A stretch of DNA of 64,000 bases, taken from positions 1 to 64,000 of the forward strand of contig CAOLHI010000739.1 in the NCBI GenBank assembly GCA_948474755.1, given 5' to 3'. Shown here one piece after another: positions 11,984 to 23,238 of this stretch (the first letter of the stretch is position 1; every line of letters begins with the position of its first letter). The notes beneath the pieces are model-generated. The model did no database searches, was not told where the DNA came from, and saw only the letters and a list, made by a program, of their open reading frames with translations. The translations under genes and the position numbers were made by a program. This stretch comes from Ctenosaura bakeri (Eukaryota; Chordata; Lepidosauria; Squamata; Iguanidae).

Positions 11984-12218
11984 GAGCTGCTGGACGCTTC
12001 TCGCAGATAACGTCGGGGCCTACGAGCGTGAGCGGCGGCCCGGATGAAAATTTGTGCTCGAACTCTGGGGGGGTCCCCCCTGGGGGGAGGGGAAATGAGC
12101 GTCGCCCCGATGAAGTCCAAGATCCTCGCCGGCTCGAGGTGGGACTTCTTGGGTTCCCCTCAACCAAGGGGGTCAGGAGTGACAACGTCATGTGGACGTC
12201 GTGGTAAAGTCTCTGTTT

Positions 12219-12950
12219 TCAGGACGCCACCAACAGCCAATCGTCGAGGTAGAGGAAGACGGAAGCGCCCTTTTGTCCGCAGGTAGGTACCACCGGGGCC
12301 ATGCACTTGGTGAAGACCCTTGGGGGAGTCGAGAGTCCGAACGGCAGCACCTTGTACTGGTAACAGGTGCCCTGGGCTGCGAAGCGGAGGTACCGTCTGT
12401 GCTGCGGGCGAATGGCGATATGGAAGTATGCGTCTCGGAGATCGATGGAGGCGAACCAGTCCCCTCGATGTAGGAAAGGGGGGGATGGGCGGTATCGTGA
12501 ATTTTTTAACCTTTTGGGGCGGATGTTTTGTAGTTCACCCCTCTGAGGTCTAGGATCGGCCGAGGGTCCCCTCGGGGTTTTGGTACCGTGAAGTACCCCG
12601 GGGGAAAACCGGTGGTCTTGGCCTCTTGCGGGAGCCGCTTTGATCGCCCCTTTCTGGAGGAATTGGATCTCTTCCAGGAGGGCCGGACTGACGGCGTGGA
12701 GTAATAAACGCCGCGAGGAGGAATCTGAGAAACTCGATGGCGTAGCCAAAGGACGATGGAAAGCACCCCCAAAAGTCCGTGGGGACTTCCTTTCCACTCC
12801 GCTAGGTGTCGAGCGAGGGTCGGTCGGTCTCCGAGGGGCTGATGGTAGGCTGAAGAGTGGGTATTGGCGGGTCCTGCCAGGCACGTCAAAACCGAGCTTT
12901 GTCTCCCGGGGGAGGACTTCTTCGACGAAGGCGGGCGCCGCCTAATCGTG
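12219..12950 (-). pseudogene. DIRS reverse transcriptase, frameshifted
   Basis: Motifs on the minus strand: VPKPRGDPRPILDLRGVN (near 12535-12600), ASIDLRDAYFHIAI (near 12430) with the first catalytic Asp, LPFGLSTPPRVFTK, and FLYLDDWLLVAS (near 12225-12260) carrying the YLDD active site. The N-terminal part lies in the frame of 12506-13690 and the rest in the frame of 12219-12884, so at least one frameshift breaks it. Family role: copying the element RNA to DNA. Confidence 0.88.
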
Positions 12951-13690
12951 CGTCTGGCCGATGAGCCGGAGGACGGTCTCGACTGTCCAGACTGGGCCGA
13001 ACGCTGGAACGACGAGGTGGAAGATCGTCGCCAGGATGGTCGGAAGGTGGAGGCCCTGCGGGTCTGCGTGGCCGGCTGCAGCCCGATCTTTTTTGCGGTC
13101 AGTCTCGCCTTGACGAGATTGTCCAAAGCTTCGTCTGTGGACGAATTGAATAGGCCTTCACCGTCGAAGGGGAGATCTTCAATCCTCCTTCTGGTGTCCT
13201 CCTGGATGTCGGCCGGTCGAAGCCAAGCATGGCGGCGGAGGCCGACGGATCCCGCCATGACCCGGTAGGCGATCTCCACTGCGTGCCGGGAGGAGGCCAT
13301 CTGGTGCCGAGCGATGGAGATAGCCTCATTGAAGATCACGGAGGAGGCTTGGCGGATGTCCTCCGGTACCGCTTCCATCGCTGGTTGCAGGCGATCGAGC
13401 ACCTTCTTCAGGTATGCCGCGAGGCAAGCCTGAGTGTTGGACAGCCTGATCTGCAAGGAGGCAGCCGAATAGAACCTCCTTGCGTAGGCGTCCAACTTCC
13501 TGCCCTCTTTGTCCGGCGGGGTGGTGTGTTGCCTGCCGGAGCCTTTCGTCTGCGCGGACTCGACGACCACAGAGTTCGGTGCAGGGTGATTAAATAGATA
13601 ACCGGCGTTATCCTTCTGCACCCTGTAGAGGTGTTCTAACCGCTGCGGTATCGGCTGAGCCGAGGCCGGTCTATCCCAGGCGGCCTTCAC
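12950..13690 (-). pseudogene. DIRS Gag-like protein, C-terminal part
   Basis: A long minus-strand frame (13690 to 12506) begins about where the upstream Gag frame ends and reads through the region NSVVVESAQTKGSG and KLDAYARRFYSAASLQIRLSN, typical in position and helical character for the capsid-like part of DIRS Gag. It then runs into the reverse transcriptase frame. No independent domain can be named from sequence alone. Confidence 0.6.
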
Positions 13691-15338
13691 CAGTCTGGAT
13701 ACCCGGGGCAGGAGAGGCAGCGGGGCCGTGGAAGGTCACTTCTCCTCGAAAACGGAGAAGGCTGGATCGTCATCCTCCGGCTCCGCATCGGCGATCTTAA
13801 GGCCGAGGGTAGTGGCCATGCGGAGCAGCATCGCAGAGAACTGGTGGACGTCCTCTGGAGCAGAATCTGGGATCGGGTCCCCGATCCCAACGGAGGAGAC
13901 TCCTGGGAGGCCGCCTCAGACACCTCAGACTCCGCACTCGAGTCGTACGACTCCGAGCTCGGTGAGTCCTCTCGCCGCTCGCTCTCCGGCTCCTTCGTAG
14001 TCGCCGCAGGTGTTGCCTTCCTAGGCTTCTCCGCAGCCGGGGCGGTGGTAGCAGCAGCGTCCCGCTTGGGATGGCTGACCACGGACTTCACCCTCTTGGT
14101 GGTGACCGGGGTAGTCTGGCAGGCTGACGTCGTCGTAGCCCGCTCAGTCACCACCGACTCCGTAGGGCGCGTCGCCGTCGCCGTGACCCTAGGAGGTGGC
14201 GATATCGCCCGATACCGTGGTGAAGGCTCCCTCGCCCTATGATATCGAGGAGAGGGAGAGCGGCTGAAGGAGCGGCGGTCCGACGGAGATCGGCTTCGGC
14301 GTCGACGGTACCGAGCCTCGTCCCCTCTAGGCGAGCGCGATTCGCGCTGTCGACGAGGTGACCGGGACCTCCGGAAGGTCTCCCAGCGACTCGGGCCACG
14401 ATGGTACCGATCCCGGTACGATGGCGAATGGGACCGATAGGAGGCCGGGCGCTCTCTCCACTCAGATTCCCTCGCGTACCTGGCCACGTAGGACGCCGAG
14501 GTGTATCTGGAGGCAGACGAGCGAGGTTGTTCCTCTCTTGTCTCCCTCGGAGGCGGCGAGGCCACCGGACGCTCGGAAGAGCGGGACCAGGACCTGAAGG
14601 AGGTCGAACGCCGCTCCGGAGAAGCAGAGGGCTCTCTCTGCTGCAGGTCGGCCGACCTGCGACGGCTAAGAGGGCGGTGGCGCTCCTCCACCAGGGTTGG
14701 AGGGTCTGCCACAGGCGAGTCCGGGCGCTGTTGGGGAACGTCCTCGATCTCATCCTCCGAGAGGTCGACGGACTCGCCTCGCCCTTTGGAAGGCTGCTGA
14801 GTAGGAGGAGGAGTAGGAGGTTGAGCGTCCCCAGCCGGGGAGCGCTTCTTTTCCTTCTTCTTCTTCTTCTTCTCCTTCTCCTTGCCCTTGCCTCCGTCCG
14901 GAGCAGGGCGCTTTTTTGCAGGCGTCTCCGTAAGGGGAGCCTCAGCCTTCCTCGCCGTCGAGGATCCTTTAGCTGACTTGGCAGCCGCCGACAGCTTCGG
15001 GATCCTCGGTAACGCCGAGATCGGCGTTTTCGCGGTACCGAGCCCGATACCGACGAGGTGGACGGAACGGCAGCCGCCGATACCGTCGATGGCGTGGTCG
15101 TCTTCTTGTCGGCCATCTTGGAGGTGGAGGTCTCGTCTATCGCCCGCAGAGACTGCTCCCAACAAAAAGATTTGAGTCTCGCGGAGCGGTTGCGAAGAGT
15201 TTGCGGAGTAAAATCCCTGCAAATTGGGCAAGTCCGGATGTTGTGGGACTCGCCCAAGCAGAAGAGACACTCCTTATGGCCGTCGTTGAGGGCAACCTTG
15301 CGGCCGCAGGACACGCACTTCTTAAAGAGCGCGGACAT
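13687..15338 (-). pseudogene. DIRS Gag-like protein, Cys-rich N-terminus and RS-rich middle
   Basis: The start at 15338 opens with MSALFKKCVSCGRK and a CLFC...H...CPIC arrangement, a possible zinc-binding module. A Lys/Glu run follows near 14820-14880, then an Arg/Ser dipeptide-rich region (about 14200-14500, e.g. RRSRSPRRQRESRSPRGDE) resembling SR splicing factors, then an acidic Ser-rich stretch near 13910-14000. The N-terminal Cys-rich part and the RS part sit in two overlapping frames, so one frameshift lies between about 15060 and 15130. Role by position: nucleic-acid binding structural protein. Confidence 0.7.
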
Positions 15339-15493
15339 AAGACGAAGAAACGCCAAACTCCGAAATCCAAAAGACGAAAACCGAAGGGGGAGTCCGAAAG
15401 AGAGGTCAAAGACAGTCCGAAAGTCCGTAAAACCGTGAAAAAACAGCAAGCCAAGCACGACGTGAGAGGAACAAACTAAAGAACCTTCCGTAC

Positions 15494-15646
15494 GCGGCGG
15501 CGGACGAGAAAGAACTGAGGAGAGACCGTTGCTCGGCGGGAGGAGCATGCGCAGTACCGGCGTGGGGGAGGGGTTCCCGCCAAGCGAACAAGCTCTAGAA
15601 GTTTCCGAACGCTACCGCGCAGGCGCTAAAGCTCCTAGTGTATGAA
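15494..15646 (-). repeat. DIRS terminal inverted repeat, right arm
   Basis: Reverse complement of 9661-9806, containing GAGGAGCATGCGCAGTACCG and GCGCAGGCGCTAAAGCTCCTAG. As the element reads on the minus strand, this is its 5' end. Confidence 0.9.
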
Positions 15647-15674
15647 GGCACAGAGACCACGAAGAAGAACTTTA

Positions 15675-15860
15675 GTTACTTTTAAACTTGCTTGCCTGCT
15701 CTCTGACCTGAAGCCGTAGACACTGAGTTAAAAGATCCTTACTAAAGTTACCCTGCCTCTCTTTTAGCCAAGAGAGTGCTCGAGTTAAATTCCCCCAACT
15801 TGTGTTTTTATTTGGTTATTTGGGCACCCCTCCTGGGACCCCCCAACATACAGGGTAACA
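15675..15860 (+). mobile_element. Solo LTR copy 1, right part (R-U5)
   Basis: Continues the LTR that starts at 8943, matching the end of the intact copy (17185-17360), and finishes CAGGGTAACA at 15860. The next four bases are GCTA, equal to the four before 8943, so the LTR and the DIRS element inside it share one outer 4-base target duplication. Confidence 0.85.
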
Positions 15861-16488
15861 GCTATAGTAACCAGCAGAGCAACAAGACCATTAACTCATT
15901 CCTTACTCTTTGACACAGCTTACAGTGCCTTATTTTACAGAGAGTTCTGGATGATGCTATGTGTGCAGGGCCTTCTATAAATCAACTATGAACTCCTTCT
16001 TTCAATTTTTAAACATACTCTGAAAGTATTTCTATTCCGTAAGAACTTTTATGTTTAATTTTTGTGCTCATGGTGATTTGTCTAATTTAGTTTTATGCTG
16101 TGCTGCTTATTATCGCAACTTCTTGTATTAATACTTTGTTTGTGGAGAAATTATTTTTAAAAGATTATACAAAAATACCTAAATAAATGCATACAATAAA
16201 TTTCTATACCTTATAGCTTCTAGAAATTGATGATTTAGGAAATGGTGGACGCATTTTAAAATCTGAGTCACAAGTTCATTGGGGTTGCTATTAAGTAAAG
16301 AAAATACTTAGCTTTATCGTCCATGTCCTTGAGTCAAGGCAAAAATGCAGCTTATAATACTCTCTTGCTCCCCTCAGTATTCTTTATTGTTGCCATACAT
16401 ATATGAAAGGACTGTATTGTCTGTGGAAATGTGAGAGGTAGCTAGGAGTGAAACATTTAATCTCCTGGTGTCACCTTTGTAATCCTGT

Positions 16489-17360
16489 TGTTATCACGGT
16501 TATGATATGTCTGGTGAGAGCACTAGATATCCTTTTGATATCAAATAATTTGGCCTTTGCTTGACCTTTCTCTGCCACCCTACTCCACGTGTTTGCAGAG
16601 GTCCTCCAGACAAGCACGTATTGGGCGCGGACGTTAATGGTTGTACATTCCAAACCCCATTCAGGCAGACAACTTAAGCCTCTCCAATGCTTTAGGGAAA
16701 AACCTTCCTGCAAACTGGCTTTGCTCAGCGCAAATCTTCACAAAGCCGCATGGCCAAGAGCTGAGCCATTCCTTTATACTGGGCCATCAGTATACTGGCC
16801 ATACTATTGTCATCCAGCGTTAAGCTCATCATGCAAAACCTGACCTTTTCCAACTCCTTTGTCCAGCTACAAATTTCCTTTGTTCTCACCGAGCATGGCA
16901 TAGCCTGTAGGTAATATCCACCCTATAAAAGGTCCCCATTTTCCAGACTTCCTCAGACTACTTTGGACTTCCATCCCGCCTTGCTGCCGGTTGTCTAAGG
17001 AAACTCCCCTCAGCGAACCACGCTGAGCTTTCCATCCCTGCAACCTCATCTTCTCTCCAGGACTAAGAGACCAGGTGTCGTATTACCCATTCCCCAAAGC
17101 TCTCCATTTCTATTTCTCAGTTAGCTAGTGTATGTCTTGTCTTTCGTGCTGCTTGTCTTCAAGAAAATATTATTTGTCACTTTAAAACCCTGTCTAGCCG
17201 CTCTCTGACCTGATGCTATATACATAGGGTTAAAAATCCTAGCTGAAGTTACCCTGCCTCTCGTTAGTTTAAGAGAGTGCTCAAGCTTAATTTCCCCATC
17301 TTGTGCTTTTATTTGGTTATTTGGGCGCCCCTCGCAGGACCCCCAACATACAGGGTAACA
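16489..17360 (+). mobile_element. Solo LTR copy 2 (intact, 872 bases)
   Basis: Runs from TGTTATCACGG to CAGGGTAACA with a TATA box (16924-16930); the polyadenylation hexamer of copy 1 is changed here to AAGAAA. Flanks CTGT and GTGT fit a 4-base duplication with one change. No internal retroviral or Gypsy region lies on either side, so it is a solo LTR left by LTR-LTR recombination. Confidence 0.85.
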
Positions 17361-17761
17361 GTGTCAGTGCAACAGAACTAGGGTTGTCAGAATGAAAACT
17401 GGAGATGACTTCTGTATTTTTAATGGTTGTGTAGAAAAGAGGATTTCAACAGATTTTGCTTGTCATGCGACCAGGTAACAAGCAACGCCAGCTGAAATTT
17501 TGTCTTTTATAAAAACAACAAAAATATAGAAACCCTCTCTTGTTTTCACTGTAGCAGCCCTACTAAAGATCCTTTAGCAGCAAACAGTGCTCTCTGTTAG
17601 AATGACTGTGCTACACTACTTCAACTTCTTGCTGATCAGCAAGTTCCCACAATAACCCACTCTCACTGGCCAAAAAGAGGGAAACAAAACTAGAAGTTAA
17701 CAAACCTTTTTTACACACCCACGATTGACTAACTTGCTGCCCTTCTACATTTCTTAGCAGT

Positions 17762-17813
17762 CTTTTATTTTATTTTATTATTTTATTTTATTTTATTTTA
17801 TTTTATTTTATTT
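17762..17813. repeat. (TTTTA)n microsatellite
   Basis: About ten tandem TTTTA units, directly visible. Confidence 0.95.
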
Positions 17814-18236
17814 CCATGCTTGAGATTTGTCCTTATTGCAGTGTTGGTCTCTCCAACCCTCTGTTATCTCTCTCAGGAACCACCAACTCTCCATAGCTGT
17901 TCCAGAGTTCTTATTCAATTGCTATGGTGTTGGACATTTTTGTTCAATGAGCAATGTCTGCATTTAGTTCAATACTGTAGAACTGGAGTTGTGTACACAG
18001 AGCCTTGCCCACTACATATTGGTCTGGCTGTACTATAATAGGTGGTAATACTCTATCTGTTGTGCATCTGGCCAATGTTCGGTTACACAATCAGTTATGC
18101 CATTCAACACAGCAATCATGCTGTACAATCAACACATAACTCTATGCAGAAGTTTACATCACACAATCCCAGTGCAAAATGGTGGTCAACCTTCCCTTTG
18201 AGGATTCTCTAACAGTCTTCTCCCGCTTCTGATTTC

Positions 18237-18760
18237 AAGTCCTGCATGATCTTCCCCCAATACCTGTTATGGTTCTCAGCTCATAAAAGGATCAGGGAAC
18301 ACAGATCAACCTCACCCTCTCCAACAATCCCAGTTTGAGAGGACCAGCCCTAGTTAATTCTCTGCCATAACACTATCTCAACCACTTTTAAAATGTCATG
18401 GTTTCTCTTTCCTCCTGCTGCTTCCCTGCTTCATTCTTGGCTTACTTTTTATGATACGCTGAGTTCAAAGTAAAAAAAAAAAACAGCTTGCACTCAATTA
18501 ACTTCAGAGGAGGAAGAAGGGAAGGAGTCTCACCCTTCTCAGTAGATATGGCAAAAGTAAACTCCCACAGTCTCTCCTTCCTTTGGAACAGAACACCAGC
18601 TGTTGTATTATTCCACATTTCTTCCTTAGGCAATCAAATACCTTGTAAAAAGCAGCAGAAAAGAAAACCACTCCAATGTTGCTCAGCCATACCTCTCCCA
18701 ATTTTCACTTGTGAAATTTTGGAAGATCTGCAGTGCTATTCTATGGGCCAGCACTTTGAG
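18237..18760 (-). repeat. Unclassified interspersed repeat, copy 1
   Basis: Resembles 28690-29060: both carry CACTCAATTAA, a CGCCCTTCCCAGTAGG-like block, TGTTGC(T)TGGCCAT and TTTTCA(C/T)(C/T)TGTGAAAT in the same order. The sequence CAGAAATGAAAACTGGGACAT at 27820-27840 is the opposite-strand form. Family unknown to me. Confidence 0.5.
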
Positions 18761-20509
18761 TAGCACTGTCCTACTGAATGCACAGTCTAAAAGGCAGAAA
18801 AAGAACTCTACCTTGCCATAGTGGGAGAGGGAGAGCAAAACTGCGTTTCAGATTCTTTCCTGCTGCAATTACATCACAGTTCCTAGTGCACTGGAGATGG
18901 GCAAAGTGTGGTTCACAACCTGTATGCATCCCCAGAGCTGTTTCTATGCCTCTCAGAACCCACCAAGGGTGAAAAGATTACAACCTTTGGTCTTCAAATG
19001 TCCCCAGATATTCTCTTAGGATAAGGCAGGTATTTTTGCCACATTCTCCCCCCTCCCCCCGCCCCACAAGTCTTAGGCCTAGAAAAACCATTAAAAAAAA
19101 GAAAGATCCACAAGAGACCAAAAACATGGTGAAAATACTATCATGTCCCTAGAATGGCATTTGGGGGCAAAAGAAAAATCAATTTCTTTGCAGGAACTGT
19201 GGTCCTCCAATGTCCTGGGAAGCCAAGAAAGCTCTCTAGTCCTTAACAGTTGCCCACCCTTGGTTTATAGGAACAACATGAGAGCATTATCATGACAAAA
19301 ACCAGCACCTTGCTATCACAATTATGAATTTCTAGTGCTATATCTATGTCTAACTGCACCTTATGGTGAGGGACTAGAGCTGTAGTCTCATGCATCTTCC
19401 CCAGCATTAAACTTTTTAAAAATGCAGAGTGTGTTTTGTTGGCCATAAGGTAAAATCCAAAGGACACATTGTGGTGATACCTTTGTCATGTAAGCCTTTG
19501 CCTAAGATATCATGAAAATGTGAACAATAAACTAATTTGAAAATAGAGTCAACATAGGTATGCCAGCTGGGTGTGTTCTTGTGTAGCAGTCTTTGGTGTT
19601 CAAAGAGATAGATATGTTAACCTGTTTCAGCTTAAAAATTAAAGGGAGGAGGAAGGAATCTAACTGCACATTTAGGAGTATTTGATTTATTTTAGCATGA
19701 GCTAAAAATAATAACAGTAACACTGTTATTTTAACAGTGACAATAAGCAGCAAAGGCAATTTTAAGTTCATATCTTTCCATTTGCCAGTCTTGAATGCAC
19801 AGCTTCTAACTTGTCTGGTGACACTTGGCACAAGAAATCACTCCATTAATCACTGCCTGGTGGTTTCCTTTCTCCTTAAGTTTTACTAGAGATAAACCTT
19901 TCTGAGAGCAGGCATCTGGTTCAGAATAATCTGATCAACTAGGAAGAACTGCAAGCAATACAAAAACAGAATTAAGCTTTGCATGGACAAAGCTTGTATA
20001 TATTTTTTAATTTTAATTGGAGATCCTGAATTTAAAAGCCTCACTTCTAAGAAACTATGCACCTTTCCTTTTTCCTTTACTAAAGAACCTATCACTAATT
20101 TTAACTGTTAACTAAAGTGGCTTACACATAATTCTTCCTCTTTCAGTGGAATATAATGAACTTTGGATTGGACCACAGGGCATGGACATTTTGTTCATCA
20201 GTTACAATGTACTCCACCCATACATTTTAAAATAGTTTCATCCGGTTGCAAAATATATTTCTTACAAGCAGCCCCCCCCCTTTTAAAATAATTTTACAAC
20301 ACTGAAACTGTTGTCCTAAGCATATTTACTGGGAAACAAGAAGTTATGTGTTACATGCAAAGGCTTTAAACAATACTTAAATATTTAAAAAGAAAAGAAG
20401 AAGCCTGTTTGCCTCCAGTAAGTGGCTTCCTCTTCCTTTACATTGTTTGTCTTCAAATGGATGAATGTTTGTCCTTCTCAATCTGTTTGGATTTCCCTAG
20501 AGCATTGCT

Positions 20510-20632
20510 GGCGAACTTATGGTCTTCCAGATATTGTGGTACTCTGGCCCACATCATCCCCAGTCATTACTCATGATGGATAGGATTAATGGAAGTTGGA
20601 CTCCAACAACATCTGAAAGGCCATAGATCCTA
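20510..20632. repeat. Dispersed repeat fragment (CATCATCCCCAG family)
   Basis: Holds CCACATCATCCCCAGTCATTA and GGAAGTTGGACTCCAACAACATCTGAAAGGCCA, the wording of a repeat that is frequent in reptile genomes. Its class cannot be settled from this fragment. Confidence 0.45.
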
Positions 20633-21262
20633 ACTGCAGTCAGTACAGTAAAAAGCACTTGAGACAGTCGGTAGCAACAGAAAAATGGTGAATGAGATAA
20701 TTGTTGTATCCCTTCCACCCCTCAGTTTTCTGCTCCAAATTCCACCATTTTTAATGCATAAGGATGATCTTACATGCAATGGCACTGAAGGTGTTGTTTG
20801 TTCTGACTCCACAAGCCAACCATTTATACGGTGCAAAATTTCAGATCAATCCATTGAGCTATATATATATATATATTTAGAATAAAATATGAAAACTGCT
20901 GCCTCTCGCTATTTTTCCTTCATATAGCAGAATGAAGCACAGGGTGATGACTTTTGTTTTATTCTGTTCTCAGCAATAAGAGACATGTTGGATCAATCAA
21001 AGGCCCATCTAGAACTGCATTTTGTTTCCACAGAGCTCAAGTTGCCCCACATGAGAAGTTCACAAAGCTGGTCATGAGTGCAATAGCAAGCTAGGTAACT
21101 CAGAGTTCAAGGATCAATGGCCAGTTACATCATAACACTGTAAGATTCCCCCAGCTCCAGAATTTGTCTTTGAACAGTTAGCACCTGGACAGCAGAATGA
21201 GAAAACACAAGCCACTTGGACACAGTCTCTCACAGGATGATGAGGTATATTTTTATATATTT

Positions 21263-21715
21263 CATAGAATCATAGAATCATAGAGATGGAAGAGACCACA
21301 CGGGCCATCCAGTCCAACCCCCTGCCATGCAGGAACACCCTCAAAGCACTCCCGACAGATGGGCCATCTAGCCTCTGCTTAAAAACCTCCAAGGAAGGAG
21401 ACTCCACTACCCCCCCCCCGCAAGGCAGCATATTCCACTGCCAGACAGCCCTGACTGTCAGGAAGTTCTTCCTGAGGTTCAGGTGGAATCTCCTTTCCTA
21501 CAGCTTGAATCCATTGCTCCTTGTCCTGGTCTCTGGAGCAGCAGAAAACAAGCCCACTCCCTCCTCTACGTGGCATCCCCTCAAATATTTGAACATGGCT
21601 ATCATGTCCCCTCTTAACCTTCTCTTCTGCAGACTAAACATCCCCAGCTCTCTAAGTCTATCCTCATAGGGCATGGCTTCCAGGCCTCTCACCATTTTGG
21701 TCGCCCTCCATTTCT
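21263..21715 (-). mobile_element. CR1 LINE 3' end with ORF2 remnant
   Basis: On the minus strand the frame 21731-21498 and its continuation read [28 protein letters not shown] and SNGFKL, then (next frame) WNMLPCGGGVVESPSLEVFK, the C-terminal end of the CR1 reverse transcriptase protein. The plus-strand start shows the octamer tail CATAGAAT repeated three times. The 5' part is missing, as is normal for CR1 copies. About 450 bases, the best preserved CR1 in the window. Confidence 0.92.
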
Positions 21716-21771
21716 TTTTAAATGATAGCAACTATTTCTAAATTTGTGTCTGAAGCCTATATCTCAACAGA

Positions 21772-22716
21772 TGTTACAGCACCGTGGACCACCCCCCATG
21801 ATTGGCATGGTCCAATTTGCAAATATTATTTAATTGGAACTATTAATTGGCACTGATATAAAATGATACCAGGGTTATGAGAAGGTCAAGCTGGAAGAGG
21901 CAGGTTACTGATTGTAAATGTGACATAGCAAGGCAGGTCAGCCACAACCACTCTTCGGCAGAAACCAAGTCATTTTCAGGCTAATGGTGTGGCCACTTAC
22001 AAGACAATAGGCTTAAAAATAATGGGCCAGACAGCCCAGAGTTGAAAGGGGAAATCCCCACCAAATTGTGATTGTTTTAACCTTGATCCCACACACCTAG
22101 ATGTTTCCGTATTATCTTCCCCACCTCTCTGCAATAGTGGGCTATGACAGCCATCATCCTTTTGTCACCTAAGACCATTAATGCAGCCTGAACTTCATTG
22201 TTTGTGTTGCAACTCCCATTGTCCGCTTGGCTAGGAGAGCAATTCACACCCATACCTGCAGGATTTTTGGGAGGTATAAGAACCCCCAAATTCAGGCCAC
22301 CCAATGCAGTCTCTCACCTTTCTGAATGCCACTCTGTCTGTCTGATTCCCGAAGGAGAACTGTCCTTAGGTACCTACCTAAGCCATGTCACTTCTTTCCT
22401 CACTGCACTCTGGACCAATAATTATCGCCTCATCCCTGAAAGTTCTCTATCCACATTTTCCTCTCTTTCCCTTCGGTTAGCTCTTTTGTGCTCATGTGAA
22501 TGTTTGGATTTTTGTGTGCTTGTGTGAACCTCTTTCAATAAAATACATTTTACTTCATTTCTGGAAACTCTAGCTGGTTCTTTTCCTGTGTGGCCCCATA
22601 AACATAGGTGGAAGTTACTCCCCCCCCATAGGCCTCCTGATTTTGACTTAATTATTCCCCGCTTTTGAACTTAGGTACTGGGATGGCTAGGATGGCACCC
22701 GCATTTTGGGGTAACA
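21772..22716 (+). mobile_element. Solo LTR, second family (945 bases)
   Basis: Runs from TGTTACAGC to GGGGTAACA, with perfect TGTTAC/GTAACA inverted ends. Four-base duplication CAGA on both sides (21768-21771, 22717-22720). A TATA-like TATAAG (22275) and an AATAAA (22537-22542) give U3-R-U5 order on the plus strand. No internal region remains. It lies about 460 bases upstream of the MRC1-like start codon in the same orientation. Confidence 0.85.
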
Positions 22717-23039
22717 CAGAGAAGACTCAGTGAATTAGAGGGAACTTACTAAGTCAATACTAGTTAAAGTGAGCCAATCAGACTATTCTTTTGAGGGCTC
22801 TGTTTTGAGGAAACACAGGTAATCCTCATGAAGATTTGCACATTCTATTGCCCTGTTGAGGAGGGGGGTGCCTAAGTGACCATACAGTCAAGAAACAACT
22901 CTTTTTAAGGCATTTAATACTGTTGTCCTGCTTTTGTAACTGGGCGATTTTATGGCAGTAAGTCAATCAAATTGAATTGTTAATCAATCTAGACTTCTCA
23001 ACTATGACTAAGAAAATGACTAAGCTTATATGCATGCAC

Positions 23040-23177
23040 ATTGCTATATATTTCCTCATGTTGAAGAGAGAAGTGAAAATATTCTTCTGCTTGACGCATT
23101 TGGGAAAAAGAGTTCCTGAAAAGAAGTTAACTTGTGAATCGTAGTTTCAAGGGAATTGTGAGGAATATTTGTTTCCA
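23040..23177 (+). promoter_or_regulatory. Putative promoter and 5' UTR of the mannose receptor gene
   Basis: A TATATATTT run (23045-23053) is followed by TTTCCTC, a purine-box (PU.1/ETS-like) core on the minus strand, and by AGAAGTGAAAAT, which resembles an IRF-type GAAA element. PU.1 control is known for mammalian MRC1; its use here is inference. An in-frame stop at 23142-23144 precedes the first ATG, so translation cannot start further upstream in this exon. The ATG context is weak (C at -3). Confidence 0.4.
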
Positions 23178-23238
23178 ATGACTGCCTTTTTGCTCCTAAA
23201 TTTCTTTTACCTCATTCAGCCAACTTTTCAGGCATCAG
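23178..23238 (+). CDS. MRC1: Exon 1: signal peptide
   Basis: Encodes MTAFLLLNFFYLIQPTFQAS, a short hydrophobic signal peptide with no charged n-region, likely cleaved near A19-S20. Ends in phase 1 at CAG|GTAAGG. This is the first ATG after the in-frame stop at 23142. The next exon lies 1.7 kb downstream. Confidence 0.8.

Larger units (their letters stand above)
9607..15674 (-). mobile_element. DIRS-like retrotransposon, about 6.1 kb, frameshifted
   Basis: It has inverted terminal repeats of about 145 bases (9661-9806 against 15494-15646), a Gag-like region, reverse transcriptase, RNase H and a tyrosine recombinase, in that order on the minus strand. There is no aspartic protease or DDE integrase. 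This combination defines DIRS-type elements, which integrate through a circular intermediate without target duplication. The plus-strand block 9850-9990 repeats terminus-like sequence and would be the internal complementary region. Several frameshifts break the coding frames, so this copy is inferred to be inactive. It sits inside solo LTR copy 1. Confidence 0.9.
17361..20509. other. Gene-free intergenic stretch
   Basis: AT-rich, no frame with recognisable protein similarity. It holds a (TTTTA)n run at 17762-17813 and one copy of an unclassified repeat (18237-18760). I see no gene. Confidence 0.5.

Noticed and set aside
10148..12286. Plus-strand frames inside the DIRS element
   Set aside because: GC-rich shadows of the minus-strand reverse transcriptase, RNase H and recombinase.
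17595..18214. TGTTAGA...TCTAACA pair, possible further solo LTR
   Set aside because: Flanks (TCTC, GTCT) do not form an adjacent duplication and no TATA or polyadenylation order was found.
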